Assembly (NCBI RefSeq): GCF_029026145.1
Contig: NZ_CP119078.1
Coordinates: 2,971,001 to 3,035,000 of the forward strand
DNA: 64,000 nucleotides
Reading direction: 5' to 3'
Source: Legionella cardiaca
Lineage (GTDB): Bacteria > Pseudomonadota > Gammaproteobacteria > Legionellales > Legionellaceae
Position 1 is the first letter of the stretch, and each line of letters starts with the position of its first letter. The notes beneath the pieces were generated by a model. The model was not told where the DNA came from. It was given only the letters and a program-made list of their open reading frames with translations, and searched no databases. Below are positions 9,274 through 18,885 of this stretch, piece by piece. Position numbers and translations under genes: made by a program.

Positions 9274-10875
9274 TTAATGAATTTCAGGTGGTGTTGTAAA
9301 GCTGTGATAGGGCGGTGGTGAAGGTAGAGTCCACTCCAAACCATGCGCTCCTTCCCAAACTTGCGCATTAACTTTTTTGCCTCCACGTACGGTAGCAATC
9401 ACATTATAGAGGAATAACAACTGTGATAACCCAAATATAAAGGCCCCAATAGAAACAATCACGTTGAAATTAGTAAATTGTAAAGCGTAATCGGGGATAC
9501 GTCGTGGCATACCAGCTAGACCAAGAAAATGCATTGGGAAGAAGGTCACATTCACTGAAATAACGGATAACCAGAAATGCCATTTTCCTAGGCGCTCGTT
9601 ATACATATGCCCTGTCCACTTAGGTAACCAATAGTAGGTTGCAGCTTGTAGAGCAAAAATCACGCCGGGCACTAGTACATAATGGAAATGGCCCACAACA
9701 AAATAGGTATCCTGGTATTGGTAGTCAGCAGGCACCAATGCAAGCATTAATCCTGTAAAACCTCCAATCGTAAATAAAAATACGAAAGCAACTGCAAAAA
9801 GCATTGGGGTTTCAAAAGTCATAGCACCTTTAAACATCGTACTAACCCAGTTGAATACTTTTACTCCCGTCGGTACCGCAATAAGCATGGTAGTATACAT
9901 AAAAAATAGTTCACCACCTAAAGGTATTCCTGTAGTAAACATGTGATGAGCCCAAACAATAAATGACAGGAAAGCAATACTTGCGGTTGCGTATACCATG
10001 AAGTGATAACCAAAAAGTGGTTTGCGGCTGAAGGTTGGAATAATTTCAGAAATAACTCCAAATGCAGGTAGAACCAAAACATACACTTCAGGATGACCGA
10101 AGAACCAGAATACATGCTGGAACAATACTGGATCACCCCCTCCTGCAGCCGTAAAAAAGCTTGTGCCAAAATGTCTATCAGCAAGCATCATGGTTACGGC
10201 ACCTGCAAGCACAGGCATGATAGCAATCAACAAAAATGCAGTGATTAACCATGTCCAAACGAACATAGGCATTTTCATTAATGTCATGCCAGGAGCCCGC
10301 ATGTTAAGAATAGTGGCGATAATATTGATAGAACCCATAATGGATGAAATACCCATCATGTGAATGGCAAATATCATAAAATCAGTACTAGGCGGTGCAA
10401 ATTTAGTTGATAATGGTGCATACATGGTCCAACCAAAGTTAGGGCCACCACCACTATGAAACATAGTGGATCCTAATAGGGCAAAGGCAAAAGGTAGTAT
10501 CCAAAAACTCCAGTTATTTAAACGTGGCAAAGCCATATCTGGAGCCCCAATCATCATGGGGATTTGCCAGTTAGCCATTCCTGTAAAAGCGGGCATAACT
10601 ACCCCGAAAAGCATGATTAAACCATGCAACGTTGTCATTTGATTGAAAAAATTGGGGTCAACGAAGCGATGCCCAGGCTGAAAAAGTTCTGCCCGGATAA
10701 CCAATGCCATGGAACCAGCAACAAAAAAGCTTATTAGTGCTAACCACAAATATAAAGTACCAATATCTTTATGGTTGGTAGTGAATAACCAGCGCTTTAT
10801 AAAACCAATAATTCCTTTGCCTTGTTCGGGACCATGATCCTCATGATCAAGATCGTGAGTTAACACTTGGCTCAT
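9274..10875 (-). CDS. ctaD: Cytochrome c oxidase subunit I
   Basis: Catalytic subunit of the aa3-type haem-copper oxidase: reduces O2 to water at haem a3-CuB and pumps protons across the inner membrane. The 533-residue product has about 12 hydrophobic segments. Metal-site motifs are intact: TLHGLIMLF (haem a ligand), WFFGHPEVYVLVLPAFG (CuB His cross-linked to Tyr), WAHHMF (CuB His pair) and YFVVGHFHYVL (haem a3 and haem a ligands). Its ATG overlaps the ctaC stop by four bases (ATGA), so the two are probably translationally coupled. Confidence 0.98.
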   Translation of the reverse strand: MSQVLTHDLDHEDHGPEQGKGIIGFIKRWLFTTNHKDIGTLYLWLALISFFVAGSMALVIRAELFQPGHRFVDPNFFNQMTTLHGLIMLFGVVMPAFTGMANWQIPMMIGAPDMALPRLNNWSFWILPFAFALLGSTMFHSGGGPNFGWTMYAPLSTKFAPPSTDFMIFAIHMMGISSIMGSINIIATILNMRAPGMTLMKMPMFVWTWLITAFLLIAIMPVLAGAVTMMLADRHFGTSFFTAAGGGDPVLFQHVFWFFGHPEVYVLVLPAFGVISEIIPTFSRKPLFGYHFMVYATASIAFLSFIVWAHHMFTTGIPLGGELFFMYTTMLIAVPTGVKVFNWVSTMFKGAMTFETPMLFAVAFVFLFTIGGFTGLMLALVPADYQYQDTYFVVGHFHYVLVPGVIFALQAATYYWLPKWTGHMYNERLGKWHFWLSVISVNVTFFPMHFLGLAGMPRRIPDYALQFTNFNVIVSIGAFIFGLSQLLFLYNVIATVRGGKKVNAQVWEGAHGLEWTLPSPPPYHSFTTPPEIH

Positions 10876-12083
10876 CGTAAACCTCCAGCTTTAGCTTTGT
10901 TCACCATTGTCGGTGCTTGATTGTCGCCTTGACGTACTTTTGCAACGTCAGCCGGCTGTATTTCATCATTTGTATTATTTTCCCAGGCATTACGCTCATA
11001 GGTCGCAATAGCCGCGATTTCAGTATCCGTAAGTTGATCTTTGAATGCCTGCATAGCAGAACCAGGTACGCCATTCAGAATAATATTGATATGCCGTGAA
11101 ATAGGTTTTCCTACCGCAACGGAACTGCCTTTTAGCGGAGGATACATCGGAGGTAAACCTTTACCGTCAGCTCGATGACAAGCCGCACAAATTTGATCAT
11201 ACTTTTGCTTACCTAAATTAATGAGCTCTTCACGGGTCATTTTGGCTTGCGCTTCTGGTTGAGCAGACGTTTCAGCATACTGATCTCTAGCTTTCGCTTG
11301 CTGAGAGACCCATTGCTCAAATTCTTCATCGCTCACAGCTTTAACAACGATTGGCATAAAACCGTGATTCAATCCGCACAGTTCAGCACATTGCCCACGA
11401 TAAACACCAGGTTTTTCTATTCTCGCCCAAGCTTCATGCATGAATCCTGGCATAGCATCACGCTTTACGCCAATCTCAGGGACCCACCAGGAATGAATAA
11501 CATCATTAGATGTCACCAGGAAGCGGATTTTTTTATTTATGGGAACAACGACAGGCTTATCAACTTCCAGCAAATACCATTGCCCTTTTGGTTTTTGATT
11601 TTGAATCTGCTCGTAGGGCGTTGATAAGTTACTAAAAAAGCTAATGCCCTGATCAAGGTATTGATATTGCCATTTCCACTGATAGCCAACAACTTTAATG
11701 GTGACATCAGAATCACTGCTATCTTCCAGATTCATAAGAACCTTAGTTGCTGGAATGGCCAGACCAACGAGGATTAAAAATGGAATGATAGACCACAGAA
11801 TTTCTACACGTGTATTGTCGTGGAAACTGGCTGGCTTGTATCCTTTTGACTTGCGGTGATGTATTAACGAATAAATCATCACACCAAAAACGACAATACC
11901 AATAATAGCGCAGATAACCATTGCAATCATATGTAAGTCATACATGTCTTTACTCAAGGGAGTTACCCCTTTATACATATTCATTTGCCACTTATCTGCT
12001 GCAGCCATGGCAACCTGGTTTAATCCCAGGCCAATTGCGGCGGCAAGCACCTTATTCAGCTTAAGCCCTTTTAGCATCCCCAT
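10872..12083 (-). CDS. ctaC: Cytochrome c oxidase subunit II with fused haem c domain
   Basis: Electron-entry subunit of the oxidase. The 403-residue product has a signal-like N-terminus, two transmembrane helices (about 55-78 and 95-117), a cupredoxin domain with the complete CuA site CAELCGLNHGFM near residue 230, and a C-terminal cytochrome c domain with CAACH near residue 298 and a distal Met (PGSAMQAFKDQL). The extra haem makes this a caa3-like subunit II that could take electrons from a separate cytochrome c. The ATG at 12083 follows AGAGGTGAT closely. First gene of the operon. Confidence 0.97.
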   Translation of the reverse strand: MGMLKGLKLNKVLAAAIGLGLNQVAMAAADKWQMNMYKGVTPLSKDMYDLHMIAMVICAIIGIVVFGVMIYSLIHHRKSKGYKPASFHDNTRVEILWSIIPFLILVGLAIPATKVLMNLEDSSDSDVTIKVVGYQWKWQYQYLDQGISFFSNLSTPYEQIQNQKPKGQWYLLEVDKPVVVPINKKIRFLVTSNDVIHSWWVPEIGVKRDAMPGFMHEAWARIEKPGVYRGQCAELCGLNHGFMPIVVKAVSDEEFEQWVSQQAKARDQYAETSAQPEAQAKMTREELINLGKQKYDQICAACHRADGKGLPPMYPPLKGSSVAVGKPISRHINIILNGVPGSAMQAFKDQLTDTEIAAIATYERNAWENNTNDEIQPADVAKVRQGDNQAPTMVNKAKAGGLR

Positions 12084-12118
12084 ATCACCTCTTTAAATAG
12101 TCAGGTTTTTTAAAAATC

Positions 12119-12138
12119 AGTTTTGCGAATACAAAACT
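12119..12138 (-). terminator. Likely terminator after the tetrahaem cytochrome c gene
   Basis: On the minus strand AGTTTTG-loop-CAAAACT (7-base stem, 6-base loop) is followed by GATTTTT. It lies between the end of the cytochrome c gene at 12205 and the start of ctaC, so it may separate their transcripts. The stem is AT-rich and hence modest. Confidence 0.35.
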
Positions 12139-12204
12139 AATTTTTTATTTAATAACCTTGACGGATCATCAATTAATTTCCAATGAATTTAGGTTTAGAA
12201 TTTA

Positions 12205-14001
12205 TTACCACAGTGAATAATTACCTTCTGTTTTTGATTGGCTCACCATGTACTTAATTGCCTCAAGAATCTCACCTGTGGTGCATTCTTTACAACCTCC
12301 ATTTTTTGGATGATATCCACCTCTTATTGTGTTTTCGACTAAAACATCAATATTTTTTTCAATTATGGGTTCCCAAACTGCTTTATCTCCAATTTTAGGT
12401 GCACCCTGTTTACCTTCGTTATGGCACATGCTGCAGTTTTCATTATAAATTTCTTGTCCGTTTGCCGGGTATTTTGCAGCACCACCAGTTGCTACATCTT
12501 GCCATTGGGAACGAGATAAAGAGGCATTTAAAATGTAGTCAACAGCAGCCATCACATCGTTATCGGAACAAGTTACACAAGCACCTTTAACCGGCATGCT
12601 GTTATAACCATTAATCGCATGACGATAAAGTCCTGTTAAACCTCTACTCTTTAAGCGCATATACCAATTGGCACTATTACCAATAACGGGGGCAGACATT
12701 TCACCTCGTTGATGACAGATGATGCATGAATTAACATAGACCTGTTTTCCGCGCTTAATGGTAGGCTGACTTTCCGATGCCGGTACACCTAAAGGCTCAT
12801 CGGAAGTTACCGTCTTTAAATAAGTGGCAATAGCAAGTCTATCTTCTTCTGTGAGGTAGCTTAGGCTATTATGATTTACTTCAGCCATTGGCCCGGCAAC
12901 GGGACCGGCTCTATTAATAAGTTGTCCTTGGGCAAAAACATCCGCAACTTCATAGCGGCTTACAGAACGTAATCCGTATTTTGTAATATTCGGTGCCCAA
13001 TAACCATCTATGAAGGTACCAGTCAAGTAAAAGCGATCTTTAGGTGCACCAAATATATTGAGTGGTGTATGACACATACTGCAGTGGCCTAAACTATCGA
13101 CAATATATTTACCACGATTCCATGAGGGAGAGCGCTCAGCGTTATATTCGATTGCATTATCTTCAGGGAAGAAGAACAATATATTCCATCCCCACAGAGC
13201 AAGGCGCGAACCTGGAACATTAAATGGAAATGGTAATGATTTATTTTTTTGCTTAACAGGTGGAATGCTCATGAAGTAAGCATACAGAGCACGTGCATCA
13301 TCATCAGTAATTTTAGAAAAATAAATATAAGGGAACACGGGAAAATAATTTCGACCCTGTGGATCACGTCCCTCTTTTAAAGCACGAATAAAATCTTCCT
13401 CTGTCCATTTCCCAATGCCAGTTTCTTTATCGGGCGTAATGTTAGGACTATAAAAAGTACCAAAAGGGGTATTAATAGGTAAACCACCAGCATAGGCAGG
13501 TGTTCCACCTTTCACATCAGTGTGACAAGCAATACAGTCACCCATTTTTGCTAAATATTCACCACGAGCAATTAATTCTGCCTGCGCACCGGTCGCTGGT
13601 GTCGTTGCAGGATAAGGTGGATAGTACCCATCAATGAGCGGCTCTACCGGTCTGTTTCGCTCATCTACAGCACCTAGAGTCTGCGAAGTAGGCTTAGGAT
13701 TTGCCGTAACAACAGGCTGCGTTGTTGCATTGTTCGTTGCAGGCGTGGCTGTCGCAGATGGCTGAGAAGCCTGCGCATCAGGTTTTGTATTAGCAGGTGC
13801 TGCTTCAGGTGATACCTGGGTATTCGAAGTCGCATTGGCATCAGGACTAGTCTTTGAAGTCGAAACGGCCTTTGATTGCTCGGTAGCCTTAGGTTTTTGC
13901 GCAGTATCTGTCTTACTTGCTGCATATAAAGAACCTGACAATATACTGCAGGTCACCAAAAAAGAGGCAATAATTGCGTTTTTTTTCAACAAAGAGCCCA
14001 C
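12205..14001 (-). CDS. Four-haem periplasmic cytochrome c with low-complexity linker
   Basis: The 598-residue product has a signal peptide (cleavage near residue 28, after LYA), an Ala/Thr/Pro/Ser/Gln-rich linker to about residue 110, then four CxxCH haem sites: CIACH (156-160), CSMCH (near 308), CIICH (near 427) and CSMCH (near 524). The first two lie in a dihaem region like alcohol-dehydrogenase cytochrome subunits. The last two lie in cytochrome c5-like domains, each closed by its own Cys pair (GACVTC and GGCKEC). It probably shuttles electrons to the caa3-like oxidase encoded just downstream; this role is inferred from position. The start is GTG at 14001, preceded by the strong AAAGGAGG. 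Confidence 0.9.
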   Translation of the reverse strand: MGSLLKKNAIIASFLVTCSILSGSLYAASKTDTAQKPKATEQSKAVSTSKTSPDANATSNTQVSPEAAPANTKPDAQASQPSATATPATNNATTQPVVTANPKPTSQTLGAVDERNRPVEPLIDGYYPPYPATTPATGAQAELIARGEYLAKMGDCIACHTDVKGGTPAYAGGLPINTPFGTFYSPNITPDKETGIGKWTEEDFIRALKEGRDPQGRNYFPVFPYIYFSKITDDDARALYAYFMSIPPVKQKNKSLPFPFNVPGSRLALWGWNILFFFPEDNAIEYNAERSPSWNRGKYIVDSLGHCSMCHTPLNIFGAPKDRFYLTGTFIDGYWAPNITKYGLRSVSRYEVADVFAQGQLINRAGPVAGPMAEVNHNSLSYLTEEDRLAIATYLKTVTSDEPLGVPASESQPTIKRGKQVYVNSCIICHQRGEMSAPVIGNSANWYMRLKSRGLTGLYRHAINGYNSMPVKGACVTCSDNDVMAAVDYILNASLSRSQWQDVATGGAAKYPANGQEIYNENCSMCHNEGKQGAPKIGDKAVWEPIIEKNIDVLVENTIRGGYHPKNGGCKECTTGEILEAIKYMVSQSKTEGNYSLW

Positions 14002-14133
14002 GCTCCCTCCTTTAAACTTATTACCATTAAGGTAATGACTGGCAGGAAAAATAATTTCGGCATTTTATACCCCTCCTTACGCAACTTGCAACGTTGATCA
14101 CTAAGAGTTTTACTAAAAATGCCATGTAGTTGG

Positions 14134-14162
14134 CTGACAACCTAAATTAGCGCTGTTATTAT
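14134..14162 (+). promoter_or_regulatory. Sigma70-type promoter of the Rieske protein gene
   Basis: CTGACA (14134-14139), 17-base spacer, TATTAT (14157-14162). The predicted transcription start near 14169 lies after the in-frame ATG at 14161 and supports the ATG at 14194 as the real start. Confidence 0.55.
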
Positions 14163-14193
14163 GCGCATTTCAAATACAAATCAAGGGAATCTT

Positions 14194-14547
14194 ATGGAGT
14201 GGAAAACAGCAATCGCACTTGAGCAACTTAAACAAGCAGAACGCGAAACCGTGGTCATCGATAACCATAAGATTTTATTTATATGGCACAAGGAACAAGT
14301 CCACGCTGTGCAGGCACAATGCCCTCATTTTAAATTACCGCTTAGTAAAGGCAAAATCAATGATGATTGTGCCATTATTTGTCCTTTTCATAAAAGTGAA
14401 TTTGATTTAAAAACAGGAGAAGTTAAGTGCTGGTCACCTTGGCCTAAAGCTGTAGGTAGTTTATTAGGTAAGGTAGTCAAATCTAAAGAACTAAAAATTT
14501 ATCCGACGCGAATTACCGCAGGGACTATTGAAGTGCAATTAGCTTAG
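14194..14547 (+). CDS. Rieske-type [2Fe-2S] ferredoxin-like protein
   Basis: Small soluble 117-residue protein with a Rieske cluster site: C-x-H in CPHFKLPLSKG (near residue 43) and C-x2-H in CPFHKSEFDLKTGEVKCWS (near residue 62). Domains of this size usually act as electron carriers for oxygenases or as the NirD-like small subunit of reductases. The partner here is unknown and no oxygenase gene is adjacent. The ATG at 14194 follows AAGGGAATCTT; an upstream in-frame ATG at 14161 overlaps the predicted -10 box. Monocistronic, convergent with argP. Confidence 0.85.
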   Translation: MEWKTAIALEQLKQAERETVVIDNHKILFIWHKEQVHAVQAQCPHFKLPLSKGKINDDCAIICPFHKSEFDLKTGEVKCWSPWPKAVGSLLGKVVKSKELKIYPTRITAGTIEVQLA

Positions 14548-14576
14548 GCTATTTTCTTGCTTACAATAACTATAGA

Positions 14577-15461
14577 TTAGGTTAAAAAACGCTTAGCCCC
14601 TTGCTCTATCTTTTTAATAAACTGTCGGTATTGCTTTGCAGGCAACTGCCAATAATGCCAGTATAGGGGCATTAACCAGCGTTTATCAGGCGCAATTTCC
14701 TGTAATTCTCCATTTGCCAGTTCATTAACAATGTCTAAACTGGGCACCCATCCATAACCATAACCATGTAAAGCAAATTGTTTATAAGCTTTGACCGACG
14801 GCACACTGTGATAACGGCGAAGCACTAAAGGTTTATTAAAAAAATAATTAAAAAATTGTTCAGGTAATTTGTCACGATTGTCAAAAACAATAACAGGAGC
14901 GTTGGCTAAATTTTCTGCTAATGTTTTTTTATTTTTAAAATGGCGTTCGATAAAATGAGGAGCAGCGACCAGTAGATAATTCATGTGCCCCAATAATGTA
15001 CACTCGCATCCGGGCAAAGCTCGATCATAAGTAGTTACACAAGCAGAAACAGAGCCCTTACGGAAATAATCAATAGTAACCTCTTGATCGTCGGTAATAA
15101 TATCAATATTAATTTTTTCAAGTAGTTCTAATTCACTCAGTAAACGTGTGAACCAAGTTTCCAGACTATCACGATTTAGTGCCACAGAAAGACGTGCCGG
15201 CAATTCTTTATGAATCTCTTGCAATAGATGCTCTTCTAATATGCGCGTACGTCTTAATAAACTTAATAATTTTTCACCCAGCGGTGTTGCATGATAAGGC
15301 AAACTACGAATGAGCAAAGGTTGACCAAATTGCGTCTCCAATTGTTTAATCCTCTGCGTTACAGCAGGTTGTGTAATAAATAACAGTTTGGCTGCTTCTG
15401 CAAAACTCTGTGTTTGAATAACTGCATCCAATGCCTGCAAACCACGCTGCTCTATTCTCAT
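14577..15461 (-). CDS. argP: LysR-family transcriptional regulator ArgP (IciA)
   Basis: In other bacteria ArgP activates the arginine/lysine exporter argO in response to basic amino acids. The 294-residue product has the winged helix-turn-helix at residues 1-60 (GLQALDAVIQTQSFAEAAK, TQPAVTQRIKQLE), very close in pattern to ArgP, followed by a periplasmic-binding-like effector domain. It is transcribed divergently from a LysE/ArgO-family exporter, the classic arrangement, which strengthens the call. ATTATA at 15499-15504 reads TATAAT on the minus strand and may be its -10 box. Confidence 0.9.
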   Translation of the reverse strand: MRIEQRGLQALDAVIQTQSFAEAAKLLFITQPAVTQRIKQLETQFGQPLLIRSLPYHATPLGEKLLSLLRRTRILEEHLLQEIHKELPARLSVALNRDSLETWFTRLLSELELLEKINIDIITDDQEVTIDYFRKGSVSACVTTYDRALPGCECTLLGHMNYLLVAAPHFIERHFKNKKTLAENLANAPVIVFDNRDKLPEQFFNYFFNKPLVLRRYHSVPSVKAYKQFALHGYGYGWVPSLDIVNELANGELQEIAPDKRWLMPLYWHYWQLPAKQYRQFIKKIEQGAKRFLT

Positions 15462-15555
15462 AAGTAAAATTTATCAATCATAAAAATTATTAATTTTAAT
15501 TATAGTGAAAAATCGTTGATAATTGCCACACTTTTGCACACAAAAAAGAATTATT

Positions 15556-16161
15556 ATGCTGGTATATCTGAACGGCTTAATGTTAGGACTCTCTTTAATC
15601 ACCGCCTTGGGTCCTCAAAATGTATTTTTAATCCGTCAAGGTGCGCTACGCCGACATGCCATACTTTCAGCCGCAATTTGCTTTTGTTGTGATATTGTTT
15701 TGGTTTGCGCAAGTGTTGCAGGACTTCATCATGTGCTTGAACTCCACCCAACCTTGCAAATATGGATTACCTGGTTTGGCGTTGCCTTCCTTTTTTATTA
15801 TGGTTCACAGGCTTTAAAACGTGCTTTAAGCAAACCAGAAAGGAAATCTGCTGAGCCGTCTCAGGAGCCTGCCAATCGGTGGCAAATTATTATGTTAGCG
15901 CTGGGATTTAGTCTTCTTAATCCTCATGCAATTATTGATAGTTTGGTCATTATTGGTGGCGGTAGTAGCCAATTTCCAGAGCATCAACAAGCCTTTTTAT
16001 TCGGCGTAATCACCTCTAGCCTGTTTTGGTTTTCCTCCCTAACCTTTACGACGCATTATTTTTCAGAGATTCTCTCACGCGCCACCGTTTGGCGACGCAT
16101 AGAGTTTGCCAGCGGCATTTTGATGTTGTTTTTAAGTCTTAAGCTAGCGTATAACTACTAA
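15556..16161 (+). CDS. argO: LysE/ArgO-family amino acid exporter
   Basis: Inner-membrane exporter of basic amino acids, probably arginine or lysine. The 201-residue product has about six hydrophobic segments, the family N-terminus MLGLSLITALGPQNVFLIRQGALRRHA, and the second-half SLLNPHAIIDSLVIIGG. The Pro/Asn-containing GPQN and NPHA signatures are typical of LysE proteins. The start at 15556 is chosen because the frame from 15523 begins inside the regulatory gap. Regulation by the divergent ArgP is expected. Confidence 0.92.
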   Translation: MLVYLNGLMLGLSLITALGPQNVFLIRQGALRRHAILSAAICFCCDIVLVCASVAGLHHVLELHPTLQIWITWFGVAFLFYYGSQALKRALSKPERKSAEPSQEPANRWQIIMLALGFSLLNPHAIIDSLVIIGGGSSQFPEHQQAFLFGVITSSLFWFSSLTFTTHYFSEILSRATVWRRIEFASGILMLFLSLKLAYNY

Positions 16162-16166
16162 GAATC

Positions 16167-16877
16167 TTAGCTATTTCTCTTTAACATTGTTGTCATTGCT
16201 TCAGGTGCGCATTTTTTAGCAACTTCTATGGTGATTTCTTTGAGGTAGGCACTGGCTGCAACGACTAAATCATCTTGACCATTTTGACCATACACAGAAT
16301 ACCAAATATTTTTAGTTTGCACGCCTGTTTCGAATTCCTTTAATTTCGCTTTGAATTCATCTGAAGGTTCTAATCCTCGTGAAGTAAATTTTCCAGGTGC
16401 CAAATCCTCGTCACTCCAGACTGTAATAGTATCTTGGTTGACCCATGGACCTAATGTCAGAATCAAATCTTGTATTGCAGGCACCCCCAGCTTATACCAG
16501 GTATTCTTTTTGTTACTCATAGACCATTTATAAACTTCAATCAACTCAGTCAGCGCATTACGATAAGGTTCAACAAGACCGGATTGCGGACGTCGACCTA
16601 ACTGATAAGAGGCGTAAGAAAATCCTCCGAGGGAAATGGTAATGGTCGGCAAAAAAGGGATAGGAACAGCCGCTCCCAACCAGCAAACTGTACCGACAGT
16701 TAATCCAGTAAGAATTTTGTTATCAAAATTGTACAAGGCCGCTTGTGCTTGTTTAAAGCGCGCTATGCGATTTTTAATGACATCCACATGTTTAGAGTTT
16801 TGGTAATCGAACGCTGCAGAAGTATCTAATTCAAGAGCAGGGGTGGCTTCATTGCTGCCGAAAAATAATCTATACAT
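16167..16877 (-). CDS. Hypothetical protein with membrane hairpin
   Basis: 236 residues, no family recognised. A charged N-terminal helix is followed by two hydrophobic segments at about residues 57-95 (rich in Gly, Pro and aromatics), then a soluble, mostly helical C-terminal domain with several Trp/Tyr residues. There is no signal peptide. The ATG at 16877 is preceded by GGAG. It ends five bases from the convergent argO stop. Confidence 0.65.
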   Translation of the reverse strand: MYRLFFGSNEATPALELDTSAAFDYQNSKHVDVIKNRIARFKQAQAALYNFDNKILTGLTVGTVCWLGAAVPIPFLPTITISLGGFSYASYQLGRRPQSGLVEPYRNALTELIEVYKWSMSNKKNTWYKLGVPAIQDLILTLGPWVNQDTITVWSDEDLAPGKFTSRGLEPSDEFKAKLKEFETGVQTKNIWYSVYGQNGQDDLVVAASAYLKEITIEVAKKCAPEAMTTMLKRNS

Positions 16878-17110
16878 TTTTTCAACTCCATTGAAATTTG
16901 CATAATATCTTTAACGTATGGCAGAAAAAAAGCAAGATTTAAAATTATTTAACGCAGGAAGAATAGAAAGGGCCAATCAGTGTGTCGCCAATTGACCCAG
17001 TGGAATGACACATAGCAAGTCCAACCTCGCAGCGGGAATATCTCATATACCATAGAAGATTGTCAATATTTAAACGCATAATGCGATTATTTACCTGCAG
17101 AGAGTGCTAC

Positions 17111-18259
17111 TTATATGGGCTCCTGAAAACTTTTATCAATGCTCTTAGCAAGACTTTTTATAGAATAAAAATGCAATAATTTATTTCTAAGTTTTGCCCA
17201 GAAAGGCGATTTAACGAACATAAATTTTGCTAATTGGCGAGAATCTTTTTGCATTTTTTCAACCCGTTGCTGCCGGCTTTTTTGGTATAAGGATAAAGCC
17301 CAATCAAGATAATGTTTGTCTGTTCGAGATAATTCGTCGGCAAGTACCGCTGCTGATTCCATAGCCATCGATGCGCCTATACCTGCTGTAGGAAGAAATC
17401 CCACTGCCGCATCTCCTACCAACACGACTCGATCTTTATACCAATGCTTTGAGGTTACATCGGATAAAGGCCAATAGAAAAAACTTTCATCATCGTCATG
17501 AGGGATTTGCGAAAATAACGTGGGATAAACTTTAACAAGCTCTGGAAACTGTTTTTTAATATCATCTGCACGACCAGGATAAACATTGATTTTTTTCTTA
17601 TCCATGGGTCCTGCTGCAATAACGCCAAATTTCTTCTCCGTTGGATAAATACCAAAAAAAACACCTTCGCCCCAAAATTCTTTAATTATATTTTCCTCAA
17701 GCTTTGGGTCATCACTCCACCAAACCCAACCGCCCCAACCTGTTTCATGATAACTATACTCGTCTTTATTAAACGCAAGTTTACGTACGCTGGAATGCAT
17801 GCCGTCAGCACCGACAAGCAAATCATATTCTCCTTTACTCCCGTCATTAAATTTAACTTTTACCATATCCTTATCAAGAGAAATTGACTCAAGCGTTGTA
17901 TTAAAACGGATGGGAATTCCTTGGCAACCTTTAAGTAGCACCTGGAGCAATACCCCCCGAGAGCAACAACGATAAGGACCATAGGTCAGAAATAATTCAT
18001 GAAAGGGTAATTTTTGAATGATTTCATTTTCAGGATTTGCCATTACATAATTGTCGCTAGAGGCTGTAGACTCTATAAAGCTCTCCATAAGACCTAATCC
18101 GTAGAGAACTTTGCTCCCTAAAGGATAAATACCTAACATATAACCAGCATGAGATAGATCTGCCTGTCGTTCAATAACTTCACAAGGGATTGCTCGCTGT
18201 TTAAGTAGCGCTGCCAAAGTAAGCCCGGCAATTCCAGCACCGACAATCAGTACGCGCAT
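17111..18259 (-). CDS. Group A FAD-dependent monooxygenase
   Basis: NAD(P)H- and FAD-dependent aromatic hydroxylase-type enzyme; substrate unknown. The 382-residue product starts with the dinucleotide fold MRVLIVGAGIAGLTLAALL, has the middle motif DLLVGADGMHSSVRKLAF (about 150-170) and the ribityl-binding motif VVLVGDAAVGFLPTAGIG (about 280-297). Length fits the UbiH/p-hydroxybenzoate hydroxylase family. The ATG at 18259, with GAGGGATAG upstream, places the nucleotide-binding motif at the very N-terminus; the longer frame to 18373 adds 38 residues unlike the family. Confidence 0.88.
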   Translation of the reverse strand: MRVLIVGAGIAGLTLAALLKQRAIPCEVIERQADLSHAGYMLGIYPLGSKVLYGLGLMESFIESTASSDNYVMANPENEIIQKLPFHELFLTYGPYRCCSRGVLLQVLLKGCQGIPIRFNTTLESISLDKDMVKVKFNDGSKGEYDLLVGADGMHSSVRKLAFNKDEYSYHETGWGGWVWWSDDPKLEENIIKEFWGEGVFFGIYPTEKKFGVIAAGPMDKKKINVYPGRADDIKKQFPELVKVYPTLFSQIPHDDDESFFYWPLSDVTSKHWYKDRVVLVGDAAVGFLPTAGIGASMAMESAAVLADELSRTDKHYLDWALSLYQKSRQQRVEKMQKDSRQLAKFMFVKSPFWAKLRNKLLHFYSIKSLAKSIDKSFQEPI

Positions 18260-18447
18260 GTCTATCCCTCTTATAGTATTCATTATTTTTAGTGTTTTAA
18301 CGCAAGCAAAATTTATACCCAGTATCGAGTTGGGCGTGCTCCACAAGAAAGGATGCGATGGTATCAGGACCATCCAATTAACTTTGAGATTGTTGTTGCT
18401 CTATTCTTGCGCTAGACTCCAGCATTAACTTATAACCTAGGTTTATT

Positions 18448-18873
18448 ATGTTTTACGGTGACAATATTCAGGATACACGCCAACTTTTCTTCTCCAGTTG
18501 GCAAAAATATCGTCAAAAGCAACCACTATTACCTCTTGAGCAGCAAATTGTTGATGTGATTATCGCTCATCCTGAATACCATGCTTTATTGGAGACACCC
18601 AAACAAATAGAACAAAGTTATTTTCCAGAAATGGGACAAACCAATCCTTTTTTACATATGGGTTTACATTTAGCTATTCGTGATCAAGTCAGCACAAACA
18701 GACCTGCTGGTATTAGCAAAATCTACCAGGCGTTATTAAAAAAATATGGCGAGCAAATACTTGTAGAACATCTGATGATGGAGCGCTTGGCAGAATGTTT
18801 ATGGCAAGCACAACGCGATAATAATGTGCCGAATGAACAAAATTATCTTCAAGGTTTAAAACAATTATTATAA
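18448..18873 (+). CDS. DUF1841 family protein
   Basis: 141-residue cytosolic protein conserved in beta- and gammaproteobacteria, function unknown. It shows the family pattern: N-terminal YGDNIQDTRQLFFSSWQKYRQ, a central region with HPEYHALLE, and NPFLHMGLHLAIRDQVSTNRPAGI (about 69-92), followed by HLMMERLAECLWQAQRDN. Monocistronic, convergent with the MFS gene. Confidence 0.88.
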   Translation: MFYGDNIQDTRQLFFSSWQKYRQKQPLLPLEQQIVDVIIAHPEYHALLETPKQIEQSYFPEMGQTNPFLHMGLHLAIRDQVSTNRPAGISKIYQALLKKYGEQILVEHLMMERLAECLWQAQRDNNVPNEQNYLQGLKQLL

Positions 18874-18885
18874 TTCAGGCATGTC

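Noticed and set aside
13674-13925. Long Leu/Arg/Gln-rich reading frame in another frame of the cytochrome c gene
   Set aside because: It is the shifted frame of the low-complexity linker; it has no ribosome binding site and overlaps a well-supported gene.
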